A stretch of 64,000 nucleotides of DNA from Simiduia agarivorans SA1 = DSM 21679. Lineage in GTDB: Bacteria; Pseudomonadota; Gammaproteobacteria; Pseudomonadales; Cellvibrionaceae. The translations under genes and the position numbers were made by a program. The notes under the pieces were generated by a model, which worked only from the letters and a program-made list of their open reading frames with translations, was not told the DNA's origin and did no database searches. The DNA lies in the NCBI RefSeq assembly GCF_000305785.2, contig NC_018868.3, positions 2,390,001 through 2,454,000 of the forward strand, in the 5' to 3' direction. Below, piece after piece: positions 45,240 through 54,602 of this stretch (position 1 is its first letter; each line of letters begins with the position of its first letter).

Positions 45240-48200
45240 TTGCCGCACATTTTCTGGACCGGCCGGTGAAAGCATCGGTCATTTCCATCGTTATTACGTT
45301 GGTGGGATTGATCGCAGTATTTACCTTGCCAATCGACCAATACCCTTACATCAGCCCGCCTTCGGTGAAAGTCAGTACTTCCTTTCCCGGCGCCTCGGCG
45401 CGCACTGCCTCGGAGTCGGTCGCCACCCCGATCGAGCAGGAGCTTAACGGCACCCCCAACATGCTGTACATGCGCTCATCCAGCTCCAAAAGCGGTGGCG
45501 TCAATATCACTCTCACATTTGAAGTGGGCACCGACCCGGATTTTGCCGCCATCGATGTACAAAACCGGGCCAAACAGGCCGATGCCAACCTGCCTGTGGA
45601 TGTGATGCAGGAAGGCGTGAGCGTGGACAAGGAATCCGCGGTCGAGTTACTGAAGCTGGCGATTACCTCAACCGATCCGAAATACGACGACATTTACCTC
45701 TCCAACTACGCCACCATCAACATCGAGGCCGCCCTGCGTCGCATTCCCGGTGTGGGCCGCACCCGCAATACCGGCGCGCGCTCCTACTCTATGCGGGTCT
45801 GGCTCAGGCCCGATTACATGACCGCACACGGCCTGACCACCAGCGATGTGATCAATGCCATTAAAGAGCAGAACACCGAAGCCGCGGCCGGTTCGCTGGG
45901 CGGGCAACCTACCAAGGACAACGTCACCCAGTCTTACCCCATCACCACCCAGGGCCGACTGTCGTCACCCGACGAATTCGGCAATGTAATTGTGCGGGCC
46001 GACAGCTCCGGTGCCATGATCCGGTTGCGCGACGTGGCGCGCATCGAACTGGAATCTTCCGCTTACACGCTGGAATCCAAACTCAATGGCAAAGACGCCG
46101 CCATTCTGCAGGTTTACCTCATGCCGGGCGCCAACGCACTGCAAGTGGCCGCTCAGGTAAAAGCCACCATGGCTGAATTGGCTGGCGCCTTTCCTCAGGG
46201 GCTGCAGTGGCAGGTGTGGTACGACGGCTCACTGTTTATTGCAGAGGCCATTAAAGAAGTGATTCTGACCCTGGCCGAGGCCTTGCTGCTGGTGGTGCTG
46301 GTGGTATTCCTGTTCCTGCAGAACTGGCGCACCACATTAATTCCCGCCCTCGCGGTACCGGTGTCGATTATCGGCACGTTTGCCGCCATGCAGGCCTTCG
46401 GCTTTACCCTCAACACGGTCAACTTGCTGGCCCTGGTGCTGGCCATTGGCATCGTCGTGGATGACGCCATTGTGGTGGTGGAATCGGTTGAGCGCATCAT
46501 GAAAGACACCGGCGCCAGCGCACTGGAAGCCACCCGGCAGGCCATGGCGGAACTGTCCGGGGCACTGGTGGCCACCAGCCTGGTGCTGGCGGCGGTGTTT
46601 GTGCCGGTGGCCTTTTTACCCGGCATCAGCGGCATTCTGTACCGGGAATTTGCGGTGGCCATTACCGTCGCAGTACTGATTTCCACACTGGTGGCGCTCA
46701 CCCTCAGCCCCGCCCTCTGCACCTTGTTGCTCACTCGCTCAAACACACCGCCGCCCGCGCGTTTGCGCCCCGTGTTTACCCGCGTGGACCAATGGTTGGC
46801 CCGCGGCGGCCAGGTGTACGAAACGGCCGTGCGCGCTTGCCTCCATCACCGACGCCGTGCGCTCGTAGGTTTTTGTGCACTGCTGGGTGCCACTTTTTTG
46901 CTGTTCAAATACCTGCCCGCCAGTTTTATGCCGGTGGAAGACCAGGGACGTTTTTTTGTGGACCTTGAATTACCCGATGGCGCCTCGGTGGCACGTTCGC
47001 GACTCATTGCCAGCCGCGCCCAGGCTATTGCCCAGCAACATCCCGCAGTAGCGCACGTTTTCAGTCTGGCGGGAGAGAGTAAACGCTCGGGCGGCGACGA
47101 GGCGGATGCCACGCTGGAAGTTATTCTGAAAGACTGGTCTGAACGCGAGGGCGTAAGCGTGGATCAGGTGATGAATGAATTGGCGCCTGCGTTCGACACG
47201 ATTCTGGAAACCACCAACCGGGTATTCAAGCCGTCAGCCATTGCGGGGCTGGGTAACTCCAACGGCGTCGAACTGGAGTTACAGGATCGCTCGGGTACTC
47301 ACTGGCAACAATTGCCCACCTATGCAGAGCAGTTGTCGCGCGCAGTCCAGCAACACCCGGCGGTGAAACGCATGAGCACCGATTTCAAATCACATATTCC
47401 GCTTTATGAACTGGAAGTGGACCGCGCCACCGCCAAAGCCATCGGCGTTCCACTGGCGGACATCTATTCCACCATGCGGACCTTTACCGGCTCCAGCTCA
47501 GTAAACGACTTCAATTTATTTGGTCGGGTTTACCGGGTCAAAGTCCAGGCCGAAGGCAATTATCGGGACCGCCCCGATGCGATCCGCCATTACTATGTCC
47601 GCTCCAATAGCGGCGACATGGTACCCATTGAAGTGCTGGCAGACCTGAAGTTCACCACCGGCCCTGCCAACGTGGTGCGCTACAACATGTTTTCCAGCGC
47701 CAGTCTGGTGGCAGAACCCAATACCGGCTACAGCTCGGGCGAAGTCATCAGGGCAATTCAGTCCGAAGCTTCAAAGCTGTTGCCGCCCGGCATGGGCTAT
47801 GAGTGGACCGGACTGACCTTCCAGGAAATCCGTTCCGGTGGCCAAACCCAAACCGCCTTGTTGTTAGCATTGGTATTCGTCTTTTTGTTTCTGGCAGCAC
47901 TCTACGAAAGCTGGATAATTCCGCTCGCGGTGCTCACCATCGCGCCGGTCGCCATGCTCGGCGCATTGGCGGCGTCCTGGCTGGGCGGTGTAGAAAACAA
48001 TTTGTTTTTCCAGATAGCCTTTGTTGCACTCATTGGTCTGGCGGCAAAAAATTCCATTTTGATTGTGGAGTATTGCAACACGCTCGTGCGCGAGGGCGTG
48101 TCGCCGGTGGAGGCCGCCATCACTGCCGCGCGTCAGCGATTCCGCCCGATCATGATGACCAGCGTGAGTTTTATTCTGGGTGTCATGCCGCTGGTCTTGT

Positions 48201-48349
48201 CGGCGGGCCCGGGTGCAATCGCACGTCAATCCATGTCGATTCCCATTCTGGGTGGCATGTTGTTGGCCACCAGTGTCGGCATTGTGCTGGTGCCTCTGTT
48301 TTTTGTGGTACTGGCGAAACGTCTGCAGGCCCGGGAGGTGCAGTCATGA
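45236..48349 (+). CDS. RND multidrug efflux pump inner-membrane transporter (HAE1/AcrB-like)
   Basis: The 1037-aa protein has the HAE1 architecture: helix 1, a large periplasmic domain, helices 2-6, a second periplasmic domain, and helices 8-12. Helix 4 carries the proton-relay pair in AIGIVVDDAIVVVE. The N-terminal FLDRPVKASVISIVITLVG and the TIAPVAMLGALAASW / NLFFQIAFVALIGLAAKNSILIVEY segments are characteristic. It exports amphipathic drugs, dyes or solvents using the proton gradient. Adaptor and outer-membrane factor genes overlap it on both sides, giving a complete tripartite pump in one operon. No regulator is encoded next to it, so control is from elsewhere. Confidence 0.96.
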   Translation: MIAAHFLDRPVKASVISIVITLVGLIAVFTLPIDQYPYISPPSVKVSTSFPGASARTASESVATPIEQELNGTPNMLYMRSSSSKSGGVNITLTFEVGTDPDFAAIDVQNRAKQADANLPVDVMQEGVSVDKESAVELLKLAITSTDPKYDDIYLSNYATINIEAALRRIPGVGRTRNTGARSYSMRVWLRPDYMTAHGLTTSDVINAIKEQNTEAAAGSLGGQPTKDNVTQSYPITTQGRLSSPDEFGNVIVRADSSGAMIRLRDVARIELESSAYTLESKLNGKDAAILQVYLMPGANALQVAAQVKATMAELAGAFPQGLQWQVWYDGSLFIAEAIKEVILTLAEALLLVVLVVFLFLQNWRTTLIPALAVPVSIIGTFAAMQAFGFTLNTVNLLALVLAIGIVVDDAIVVVESVERIMKDTGASALEATRQAMAELSGALVATSLVLAAVFVPVAFLPGISGILYREFAVAITVAVLISTLVALTLSPALCTLLLTRSNTPPPARLRPVFTRVDQWLARGGQVYETAVRACLHHRRRALVGFCALLGATFLLFKYLPASFMPVEDQGRFFVDLELPDGASVARSRLIASRAQAIAQQHPAVAHVFSLAGESKRSGGDEADATLEVILKDWSEREGVSVDQVMNELAPAFDTILETTNRVFKPSAIAGLGNSNGVELELQDRSGTHWQQLPTYAEQLSRAVQQHPAVKRMSTDFKSHIPLYELEVDRATAKAIGVPLADIYSTMRTFTGSSSVNDFNLFGRVYRVKVQAEGNYRDRPDAIRHYYVRSNSGDMVPIEVLADLKFTTGPANVVRYNMFSSASLVAEPNTGYSSGEVIRAIQSEASKLLPPGMGYEWTGLTFQEIRSGGQTQTALLLALVFVFLFLAALYESWIIPLAVLTIAPVAMLGALAASWLGGVENNLFFQIAFVALIGLAAKNSILIVEYCNTLVREGVSPVEAAITAARQRFRPIMMTSVSFILGVMPLVLSAGPGAIARQSMSIPILGGMLLATSVGIVLVPLFFVVLAKRLQAREVQS

Positions 48350-49737
48350 GGGTTTTATCACTCGCAGTCGCAGCGTTGCTGGGCGCCTGTGCCCTCGGAC
48401 CGGAACACGAGACGCCCGCACAGAACACACCCGAGGATTACTATCTGGTGGAGCAGCGTTCCGCGCCTCAGGCGGACAACCTGGCGGCCATGCAATGGCA
48501 GCAGATTTATGTGGACACCGAACTCAGCGGTTTTCTGAACACTGCGCTGGCCAACAATCCCGATCTTCAGACGGCTCGCCTGCAGCTGGCCCGCGCTGAA
48601 GCCGCCAGACGGGTAGCGCGCGCGCCGCTTTTTCCGCACATTAATGCCAATGCCGGTGCCGAGCGCGAACAAAAATCTGAACAGGACAGCCCCGGCAGTG
48701 CACCGATCGATGAATACACGCTGGGTCTGGGCGTCAGCTGGGAGCTGGACCTGTGGGGCGTTAACCGGCGCGCGGCCGAGCGCGCCGATGCCGAACTGGA
48801 TGCCGCCCGCTTCAGTCACTATGACGTTCAGGTGGCGCTGATTGCCGCCGTGGCCACCACCTATTTTGATCTGCTCGATGCCCACAACCGGCTATTGATA
48901 ACCCAGGACACGGTCAGCGCCCGGGAGAAAGCGCTGCGTATTCTCGAATTGCGCAAGCAAGGTGGCATTATTTCCGGTTTGGATGTGCGTCAGGCAGAGG
49001 TGGCATTGGCTCAGGCGCGCTCGCGGGTGCCGGCGCTGGAAGACGAAATACTCGCGTTGGAAAACAGTTTTAACTTGCTGCTCGGACGCGCGCCGCAGGC
49101 GCTGCCTCTGACCCGTACGCTGGGCGATATGGCGCTTCCCGATCAATTGCCGGTGGGTCTGCCGGCAGAATTACTTCAACGGCGGCCGGACATCCGCGCC
49201 GCCGACGCCCGCCTGCACAGTGCCACCGCCGGTATCGGCGTCGCCAAAGGTGCGTTGTTTCCGCGCATTCAGTTGACCGGCAGTATCGGCCAAACCAGCA
49301 ACGAACTCGATACGTTACTGCAATCCAGCGCCAATGGCTGGACCCTGGCCGGCTCGCTCCTGCAACCGGTATTTAACAGCGGCGCCAATCTGGCCAATCT
49401 GGAATTGGCGCGCAATAGCCAGGCGCAGGCACTGCTGAATTACGAGAGCACGGTGCGCGTGGCACTGGTGGAAGTCAGTAACGCACTGCAAGGTTATGAT
49501 TCCGCCACCCGCATCCTCGGCACCACCGAACAACTGATGCAAAGTACCCGCGCCTACCTGCGGCTGGCGCAGCTGCAATACGGTGAAGGCGTACTGGGTT
49601 ATCTGGATGTGCTGGATGCCCAGCGCCAATTGTTTGATGCGGAACTCACGCTCAGTGGCGCGCGCACTATTCAGTTACAGGCACTGGTGCAGCTCTATCG
49701 CGCACTGGGCGGCGGATGGGAACCGCCAACGCCTTGA
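48346..49737 (+). CDS. RND efflux outer-membrane factor lipoprotein (NodT/OprM family)
   Basis: ATG 48346 overlaps the pump stop (ATGA) and follows GGGAGGTG; the open frame to the left is inside the pump gene. The 463-aa product is a lipoprotein (lipobox LLGAC, Cys about residue 15; LGPEHETP follows). It has two OEP/TolC repeats with long helices (ANNPDLQTARLQLARAEAARRVARA and TVRVALVEVSNALQGYDSATRILGTTEQL) and the repeated strand-helix signatures SWELDLWGVNRRAAERA and GSLLQPVFNSGANLANLELAR. It forms the TolC-like exit duct for the pump. Confidence 0.95.
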   Translation: MRVLSLAVAALLGACALGPEHETPAQNTPEDYYLVEQRSAPQADNLAAMQWQQIYVDTELSGFLNTALANNPDLQTARLQLARAEAARRVARAPLFPHINANAGAEREQKSEQDSPGSAPIDEYTLGLGVSWELDLWGVNRRAAERADAELDAARFSHYDVQVALIAAVATTYFDLLDAHNRLLITQDTVSAREKALRILELRKQGGIISGLDVRQAEVALAQARSRVPALEDEILALENSFNLLLGRAPQALPLTRTLGDMALPDQLPVGLPAELLQRRPDIRAADARLHSATAGIGVAKGALFPRIQLTGSIGQTSNELDTLLQSSANGWTLAGSLLQPVFNSGANLANLELARNSQAQALLNYESTVRVALVEVSNALQGYDSATRILGTTEQLMQSTRAYLRLAQLQYGEGVLGYLDVLDAQRQLFDAELTLSGARTIQLQALVQLYRALGGGWEPPTP

Positions 49738-49740
49738 GGT

Positions 49741-50169
49741 TCAGGAAGCCAATTGCCCGTAGGCGCGCATGAATTCAAGCCCGGGCGCCAGCGTAATGCG
49801 CCAGGCCAGTTCCACCTGCGCATCGTATTGGTGATCGAGTTCGCGCACGGTTTTCAACAGACTCTCGCGCCATAGGTCGTAAAGATTGCTGTGGATATTC
49901 AGATTGGCGTGGCGCGTTGCCACCTTTTCCAGGTAGCTGTTGGCGCGCCGGTCGGAGGCGAACGACATCATTTGCATCAGTGACAGATGCAACATGTCGT
50001 ATTGTTTTTCCATATTGGTATTGGCAAATGCTGCCGCCACCTCGGGCGAGGCGGCGACAAAATGCTGATAAAACGTTTGGAAAAAATCGTGTTGCCCCGC
50101 ATTCATCAACCGCTCGTAGCTGTCGTTGAATAACTGGGTAAAATTCAGCGGGGCCGATTTTTCTGACAC
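49741..50169 (-). CDS. Single-domain globin
   Basis: A GTG at 50169 lies 5 bases after GGAG and gives a 142-aa protein; the upstream in-frame extension is improbable. The sequence fits the globin fold: FNDSYERLMNAGQHDFFQTFYQHFVAASPEVAAAFANTNMEKQYDMLHLSLMQMM (helices A-E), the proximal His in ATRHANLNI, and WRESLLKTVRELDHQYDAQVELAW for helices G-H. It resembles the globin part of bacterial flavohaemoglobins or sensor globins and probably binds haem and O2 or NO. No reductase domain is fused. It ends 4 bases from the convergent efflux operon. Confidence 0.82.
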   Translation of the reverse strand: MSEKSAPLNFTQLFNDSYERLMNAGQHDFFQTFYQHFVAASPEVAAAFANTNMEKQYDMLHLSLMQMMSFASDRRANSYLEKVATRHANLNIHSNLYDLWRESLLKTVRELDHQYDAQVELAWRITLAPGLEFMRAYGQLAS

Positions 50170-50191
50170 GTTCACTCCACGATGGCAACCA

Positions 50192-50674
50192 TCAGCGCGT
50201 TGTCGCGCGCAATTGTGCGGGTTTGAAAAATGGCAGCGGGCCAGCTTCCTCCACGGTAATGGAAGGCAGCATGGCACCCACATCCAGTTTGGCCGACAGC
50301 TTGTAATCCAACTCATCGGGTTTGCGGTTGGCCAGATCGGATATCAACGCCAACACACTCATCAGATTAGCAGACACTTCCACCGTGACCGGCGTTTCAG
50401 TATAGGCCTTCAGTACCGGCAGCTGGCCAGCCACACCGGAAAAGATGTCGTGACCGGCAATGCCGATGTCGTAGCTCATACCGCGCAGGGCGATGTCATC
50501 GGCATTGGGGTTGGTCACCACCAGGCCCACCGCAAAACGCTGCTGGAAGCCTTCAGCCGCCACTGGCGTGAGGCTCACCACCTTCACGCGCGGCTTTTCC
50601 ATGCCAGGCTTGAGCCCCGCACAGCCCACACACAGGGTGGCGACCAGGGCCACCAGCAACAATCCGATGCGCAT
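50192..50674 (-). CDS. LEA type 2 family lipoprotein
   Basis: The ATG at 50674 has AAGGAG 5 bases upstream. The 160-aa product has a lipobox near LCVGC and one LEA_2/WHy domain: PRVKVVSLTPVAAEGFQQRFAVGLVVTNPNADDIALRGMSYDIGIAG. Bacterial proteins of this family are periplasmic or outer-membrane lipoproteins linked to stress tolerance, but their exact function is unsettled. It lies between the AbgT transporter and the globin, all on the minus strand. Confidence 0.87.
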   Translation of the reverse strand: MRIGLLLVALVATLCVGCAGLKPGMEKPRVKVVSLTPVAAEGFQQRFAVGLVVTNPNADDIALRGMSYDIGIAGHDIFSGVAGQLPVLKAYTETPVTVEVSANLMSVLALISDLANRKPDELDYKLSAKLDVGAMLPSITVEEAGPLPFFKPAQLRATTR

Positions 50675-50698
50675 CACAACTCCTTCACAGGCGCCCGA

Positions 50699-52255
50699 TC
50701 AGGGCGCGGGATAAACATAACTGGCCTGTATACCCAGTGGTAAGCCGAATGACCAGTAAATCAGTAAAAATGCCGTCCACAGCACCAGCAACACCAGCGA
50801 GTAAGGCAACATAATTGAAATCAGCGTACCAATGCCGGTGCCTTTCACATAGCGCTGGGCATAGACCACCACCAGCGGGAAATAGGGCATCAACGGGGTG
50901 ATGATGTTGGAGCTGGAATCGCCGATACGGTAGGCGGCCTGGGTGAGATCGGGCGACAGACCCAATTGCATCAGCATGGGTACCAGAATCGGGCCGATCA
51001 GCGCCCACTTGGCGGAGGCCGAGCCCACAAACAGGTTCACAAACGCCGTCAGCAGAATCATCCCCACCACGGTCACCGAGGCCGGCAGCGCCCATTCGCG
51101 CAGGGTGTCGGCGCCTTTAACCGCCAATAACGCACCGATGTTGGAGGTATTGAACGCACTGATAAACAGGGCACAGAAGAACGCCATCACAATGTAATAG
51201 CTCATCCCGTCCATCGCTTTGCTCATGGCACCTATTACGTCACGCGAGTTTTCGAAGGTGCCCGCCAGGTAGCCATAGACAATGCCGGGGATAATAAACA
51301 GCAGGAAAATCAGCGGCACGATGGAGTGCATCAGGGGCGCACTGAAGGACGCAATCTCGCCATTGGGCGCACGCAGCGCCGAAGATTCCGGCCACACCGC
51401 CGCCACCAGCGCCACCACGCCCAGGCCCATGGCCACCAGCGCCCAGAACAGCGCGCGCTTTTCTTTGGCGGTGACATCGGCAAATTTCGGAATGTCTTCC
51501 GGGTCGCCGTCCACCTTCACTTTGGCCAGGCGCGGCTCGATGATTTTATCGTTCAGGTACCAGCCCACCAGAATCACCAGAACCGACGAGGCACTGGTGA
51601 AAAAGTAGTTATTGAGCGGGTTCACCTGAATGGCCGGGTCCACAATCTGCGCCGCGCTCTGGGTGAAGCTCTGCAGCAGCGGGTCGATGGCTGAAGGCAC
51701 AAAGTTGGCAGAAAAACCGCCGGATACGCCGGCAAAGGCCGCCGTAATACCCGCCAGCGGATGCCGGCCCATGGCGTAGTAAATCACGCCCGCCAGCGGA
51801 ATCACCAGCACGTAGCCGGCATCGGTGGCCGTGTGGCTCACAATCGCCACCAGAATCACGATGGGCGTGAGCAGGAACTGGGGCGTGCGGTCCAGCACCC
51901 GCTTGATGCCGGTATTGATAAAGCCCGAGTGTTCGGCCACGCCCACACCCAGCATGGCCACCAGCACCACGCCGAGCGGCGCGAAGCCGGTAAAGGTTTT
52001 CACCATGCCGGCCAGAAAGGTGGCCAGGGCATCACCCGTGAGCTGGTTGTTCACCACAATCGCTTCACCGGTGCGCGGATCGATCTCTTCAAAGCTCATG
52101 CCGGACAAGAGCCAGCTCAGGAGCCATACAATCACCAGCGAGAAGAAAAAAATCATCGCCGGGTCGGGCAGCTTGTTGCCCGTGCGTTCAATCCAGTCCA
52201 GCACCTTTTGCAGACCGCCGGATTGTTCCGGCGCGGTGGCAGGGGTATCAGCCAT
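50699..52255 (-). CDS. AbgT-family transporter
   Basis: ATG 52255 has AAGGA at proper distance, while ATG 52261 is too close to it. The 518-aa protein has about 11-13 membrane helices and AbgT-family segments such as PDPAMIFFFSLVIVWLLSWLLSG, SHTATDAGYVLVIPLAG and NLFVGSASAKWALIGPILVPMLMQLGLSPDLTQAAYRIGDSSSNIITPL. The family includes the p-aminobenzoyl-glutamate importer AbgT and sulfonamide exporters such as MtrF, and direction is debated. Its neighbours do not reveal the substrate. It is 17 bases after the LasT-like gene's stop, so co-transcription is possible. Confidence 0.93.
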   Translation of the reverse strand: MADTPATAPEQSGGLQKVLDWIERTGNKLPDPAMIFFFSLVIVWLLSWLLSGMSFEEIDPRTGEAIVVNNQLTGDALATFLAGMVKTFTGFAPLGVVLVAMLGVGVAEHSGFINTGIKRVLDRTPQFLLTPIVILVAIVSHTATDAGYVLVIPLAGVIYYAMGRHPLAGITAAFAGVSGGFSANFVPSAIDPLLQSFTQSAAQIVDPAIQVNPLNNYFFTSASSVLVILVGWYLNDKIIEPRLAKVKVDGDPEDIPKFADVTAKEKRALFWALVAMGLGVVALVAAVWPESSALRAPNGEIASFSAPLMHSIVPLIFLLFIIPGIVYGYLAGTFENSRDVIGAMSKAMDGMSYYIVMAFFCALFISAFNTSNIGALLAVKGADTLREWALPASVTVVGMILLTAFVNLFVGSASAKWALIGPILVPMLMQLGLSPDLTQAAYRIGDSSSNIITPLMPYFPLVVVYAQRYVKGTGIGTLISIMLPYSLVLLVLWTAFLLIYWSFGLPLGIQASYVYPAP

Positions 52256-52278
52256 GGTCATGTCCTTTTTATTGTGTT

Positions 52279-52971
52279 TTATCGTTTTGTGAATTTATCG
52301 CACAGGGCGTGGAGGAAGCCGATGGCTTTGGCATCCGCTTGTGGCAGAAGCTCCAACGCCCAGCGCGCCAGCTTGGATTCGGGGCCATAGCCCTGTTGTT
52401 CCAGCAGTTCCTGGGTTTTATGCCTGAGTGAAAGGTACTGGCTTTGGCGGCCATCCTCAACCACGGGCGCAGACGGGGACGCCGCATTAGCGGCCAGGCT
52501 GCGCAGCTCATAGGCGTACAGCATCACCGCCTGGCTCAGATTCAGCGAGGGATAGGTCACCGGCAGGGGAATGCAGGAAATCAGCTGACACAGGGCCAGC
52601 TGCTCGTTGGACAGGCCGGACTCCTCACAGCCGAACACGATGGCAGCGCGCGCCACCGTATCGCCCTTGTGGGCAATCAGGTCCGCCAGTTCATCGGCCG
52701 GCGTGAGGCTACGCCACTGGTGCCGGCTTTTGGCGGAGGTGGCAATGCTCAGGTCCACATCGGCCAGAGCGCTTGCCAGATCCGGAAAGACTTCCGCAGC
52801 CTCCAATACCTCGCCTGACCCGTGCGCCAGGATGCGGGCCTGCTTGTGCTGGTGCGCCTCGGTAGCCACCAGCCGCAAGCGGCCAAACCCCATGGTTTTC
52901 AGCGCCCGGCAACTGGCGCCGATGTTTTCCGGCACCGCCGGCGCCACCAGAATAAATACAATGTCCAACAT
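52279..52971 (-). CDS. SpoU-family tRNA/rRNA 2'-O-methyltransferase, LasT/YjtD-like
   Basis: The 230-aa protein has the trefoil-knot SPOUT fold: IVFILVAPAVPENIGASCRALKTMGFG (motif 1), ARAAIVFGCEESGLSNEQLALC (motif 2) and CIPLPVTYPSLNLSQAVMLYAYEL (motif 3). The N-terminal half closely resembles what I remember of Escherichia coli LasT/YjtD, while TrmJ has the same fold, so the modified nucleotide is uncertain. It probably uses S-adenosylmethionine to methylate ribose in tRNA or rRNA. It is divergent from pyruvate kinase and separated from it by about 106 bases. Confidence 0.88.
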   Translation of the reverse strand: MLDIVFILVAPAVPENIGASCRALKTMGFGRLRLVATEAHQHKQARILAHGSGEVLEAAEVFPDLASALADVDLSIATSAKSRHQWRSLTPADELADLIAHKGDTVARAAIVFGCEESGLSNEQLALCQLISCIPLPVTYPSLNLSQAVMLYAYELRSLAANAASPSAPVVEDGRQSQYLSLRHKTQELLEQQGYGPESKLARWALELLPQADAKAIGFLHALCDKFTKR

Positions 52972-53077
52972 TAGCCTCCTGAATGGCAGCTATTCTAAAG
53001 CTAGTGCGCCATTCGGGGTATGCTTATTGGTGTAAGCACCCGCTACACTGAAAATTCACGCATCAACGGATGGCTTC

Positions 53078-54502
53078 ATGCGCAAAACCAAGATCATCTG
53101 CACCATCGGCCCGGCAACGGAGTCCTACGCCATGCTGGAACGGCTCGCCCATGCCGGCATGAACGTGGCACGCCTGAACATGTCACACGGCGACCACCAG
53201 AGCCATGCCAAAGTGATCAAAGCCATCAAGCGCCTGAATAAAACCCTGCCGCACCCGGTGGCGATTCTGCTGGATACCCAGGGCCCGGAGATCCGCACCG
53301 GTGAGCGCGACAACGACCTGAACCTGCAAACCGGCGACATTATCTCGGTGGTGGCGCGCGGCACCCAGGATGTGGAAGAGCATTCGCTGATGGTGAACTA
53401 CGCAGATCTGATCGACGACATGGATGTGGGCGATAAACTCACCGTAGACAACGGCCTGATCAACCTGGAGATTCTGGAAAAACACGAACGCGTCATGCGC
53501 TGCCGGGTGATTGATGGCGGCGTACTCAAAAGCAAACGCCACGTGAACCTGCCCGGCATCCGCGTGAACCTGCCCTCCATCACCGACAAAGACCGCAACG
53601 ACATTCTGTTCGGCATGGACATGGATGTGGATTTCATCGCGCTCAGCTTTGTGCGAGAAGCCAGCGACATTACCGAACTGAATGAACTGCTGGGCGACAA
53701 GGCCGGCCGCATCAAAGTCGTGGCCAAAATCGAAAACCAGGAAGGCGTGGACAATATCGATGCCATCATCGACGCCGCCGATGGCATCATGGTGGCGCGT
53801 GGCGATCTCGGCTGTGAGGTGGAATTCTGGGAACTGCCCCACATCCAGCGCCGCATCGTGCGCGCCTGCGCACAACAGGGCAAACGCGTGATTGTGGCCA
53901 CCCACCTGCTGGAATCCATGATCGACAACCCCATGCCCACCCGTGCCGAAGTGACCGACGTGGCCAATGCCGTGTACGAAGAAGCCGATGCCATTATGCT
54001 CTCGGGCGAAACCACCGTGGGCAAATACCCCATCAAATGCGTGGAGGCCATGCACAACATCGCCACCACCATTGAGAAGCACCGCGGGCTCGCGTTCACC
54101 AATGACCTGGAAACCCGGGACCACAAACAGAACCTGGCCGCCAGCGCGGTGCACCTGGCCGAATCCTTAAAGGCCAGTGCCATTGTGGTGATTACCCGCC
54201 GCGGCCGCATGGCCAACTACATCACCAACTGCCATCCACAGCATTCAGTGATTCACGCCTTCACCAACGACGGCCGCACCCGCCGCCAACTGGGCCTGAA
54301 CCGCAATGTGTACGCGCACAAACTATTGTTCTCCAAAGACCCGGAAAAAACCCTGCGCAAAGCCTTTGATCTGCTGTTAAGCTACGGCTTCAGTGAGGGC
54401 GATCAGGTAGTGGTGATTTCCGACACCCTGGGCCTTTACGATGCCGATGCCGGGCAAGGGATTGAGGCGATTCAGGTGAGGAAACTGGAAGCCAGCAAAT
54501 AA
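53078..54502 (+). CDS. pyk: Pyruvate kinase
   Basis: The 474-aa protein has the standard domains: a TIM barrel with a beta B domain (about 68-165) and a C-terminal allosteric domain. Landmarks are KTKIICTIGPAT and LNMSHGD at the N terminus, DTQGPEIRTGE, the catalytic Lys in VVAKIENQEG, the substrate loop GIMVARGDLG, TRAEVTDVANAV, and ADAIMLSGETTVGKYP. It converts phosphoenolpyruvate and ADP to pyruvate and ATP. The usual ATQMLESM segment reads ATHLLESM here, a change from the common form. Overall it resembles the type with short N terminus (PykF/Bacillus-like) rather than PykA, so I leave the paralogue letter off. Confidence 0.96.
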   Translation: MRKTKIICTIGPATESYAMLERLAHAGMNVARLNMSHGDHQSHAKVIKAIKRLNKTLPHPVAILLDTQGPEIRTGERDNDLNLQTGDIISVVARGTQDVEEHSLMVNYADLIDDMDVGDKLTVDNGLINLEILEKHERVMRCRVIDGGVLKSKRHVNLPGIRVNLPSITDKDRNDILFGMDMDVDFIALSFVREASDITELNELLGDKAGRIKVVAKIENQEGVDNIDAIIDAADGIMVARGDLGCEVEFWELPHIQRRIVRACAQQGKRVIVATHLLESMIDNPMPTRAEVTDVANAVYEEADAIMLSGETTVGKYPIKCVEAMHNIATTIEKHRGLAFTNDLETRDHKQNLAASAVHLAESLKASAIVVITRRGRMANYITNCHPQHSVIHAFTNDGRTRRQLGLNRNVYAHKLLFSKDPEKTLRKAFDLLLSYGFSEGDQVVVISDTLGLYDADAGQGIEAIQVRKLEASK

Positions 54503-54531
54503 GCTGACCCCCTGCCTGAACCCACCTGCTC

Positions 54532-54597
54532 TTCCCCGATGGCGATCCGAACATCCCGCACTGGCAACTTGTGCGCGCCAGTGCGCCATACGGGGAA
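54532..54597 (+). promoter_or_regulatory. Large stem-loop between pyruvate kinase and GST genes
   Basis: An outer stem pairs 54532-54544 with 54585-54597 (13 bp with one bulged A). An inner 9-bp stem pairs 54557-54565 with 54577-54585, sharing two bases with the outer arm. The structure ends 5 bases before the GST start codon, at the place where its ribosome site (GGGGAA) lies, so folding would occlude it. It may be a pyk terminator or a translational control element. Confidence 0.5.
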
Positions 54598-54602
54598 CTC
54601 AC

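Noticed and set aside
47803..48345. N-terminal extension of the outer-membrane factor frame
   Set aside because: It lies in another frame inside the RND pump gene; the lipoprotein signal and GGGAGGTG ribosome site fix the start at 48346.
53183..54154. 323-aa open frame antisense to pyruvate kinase
   Set aside because: Entirely within pyk, His/Val/Gly-rich, no motif; explained by codon bias of the real gene.
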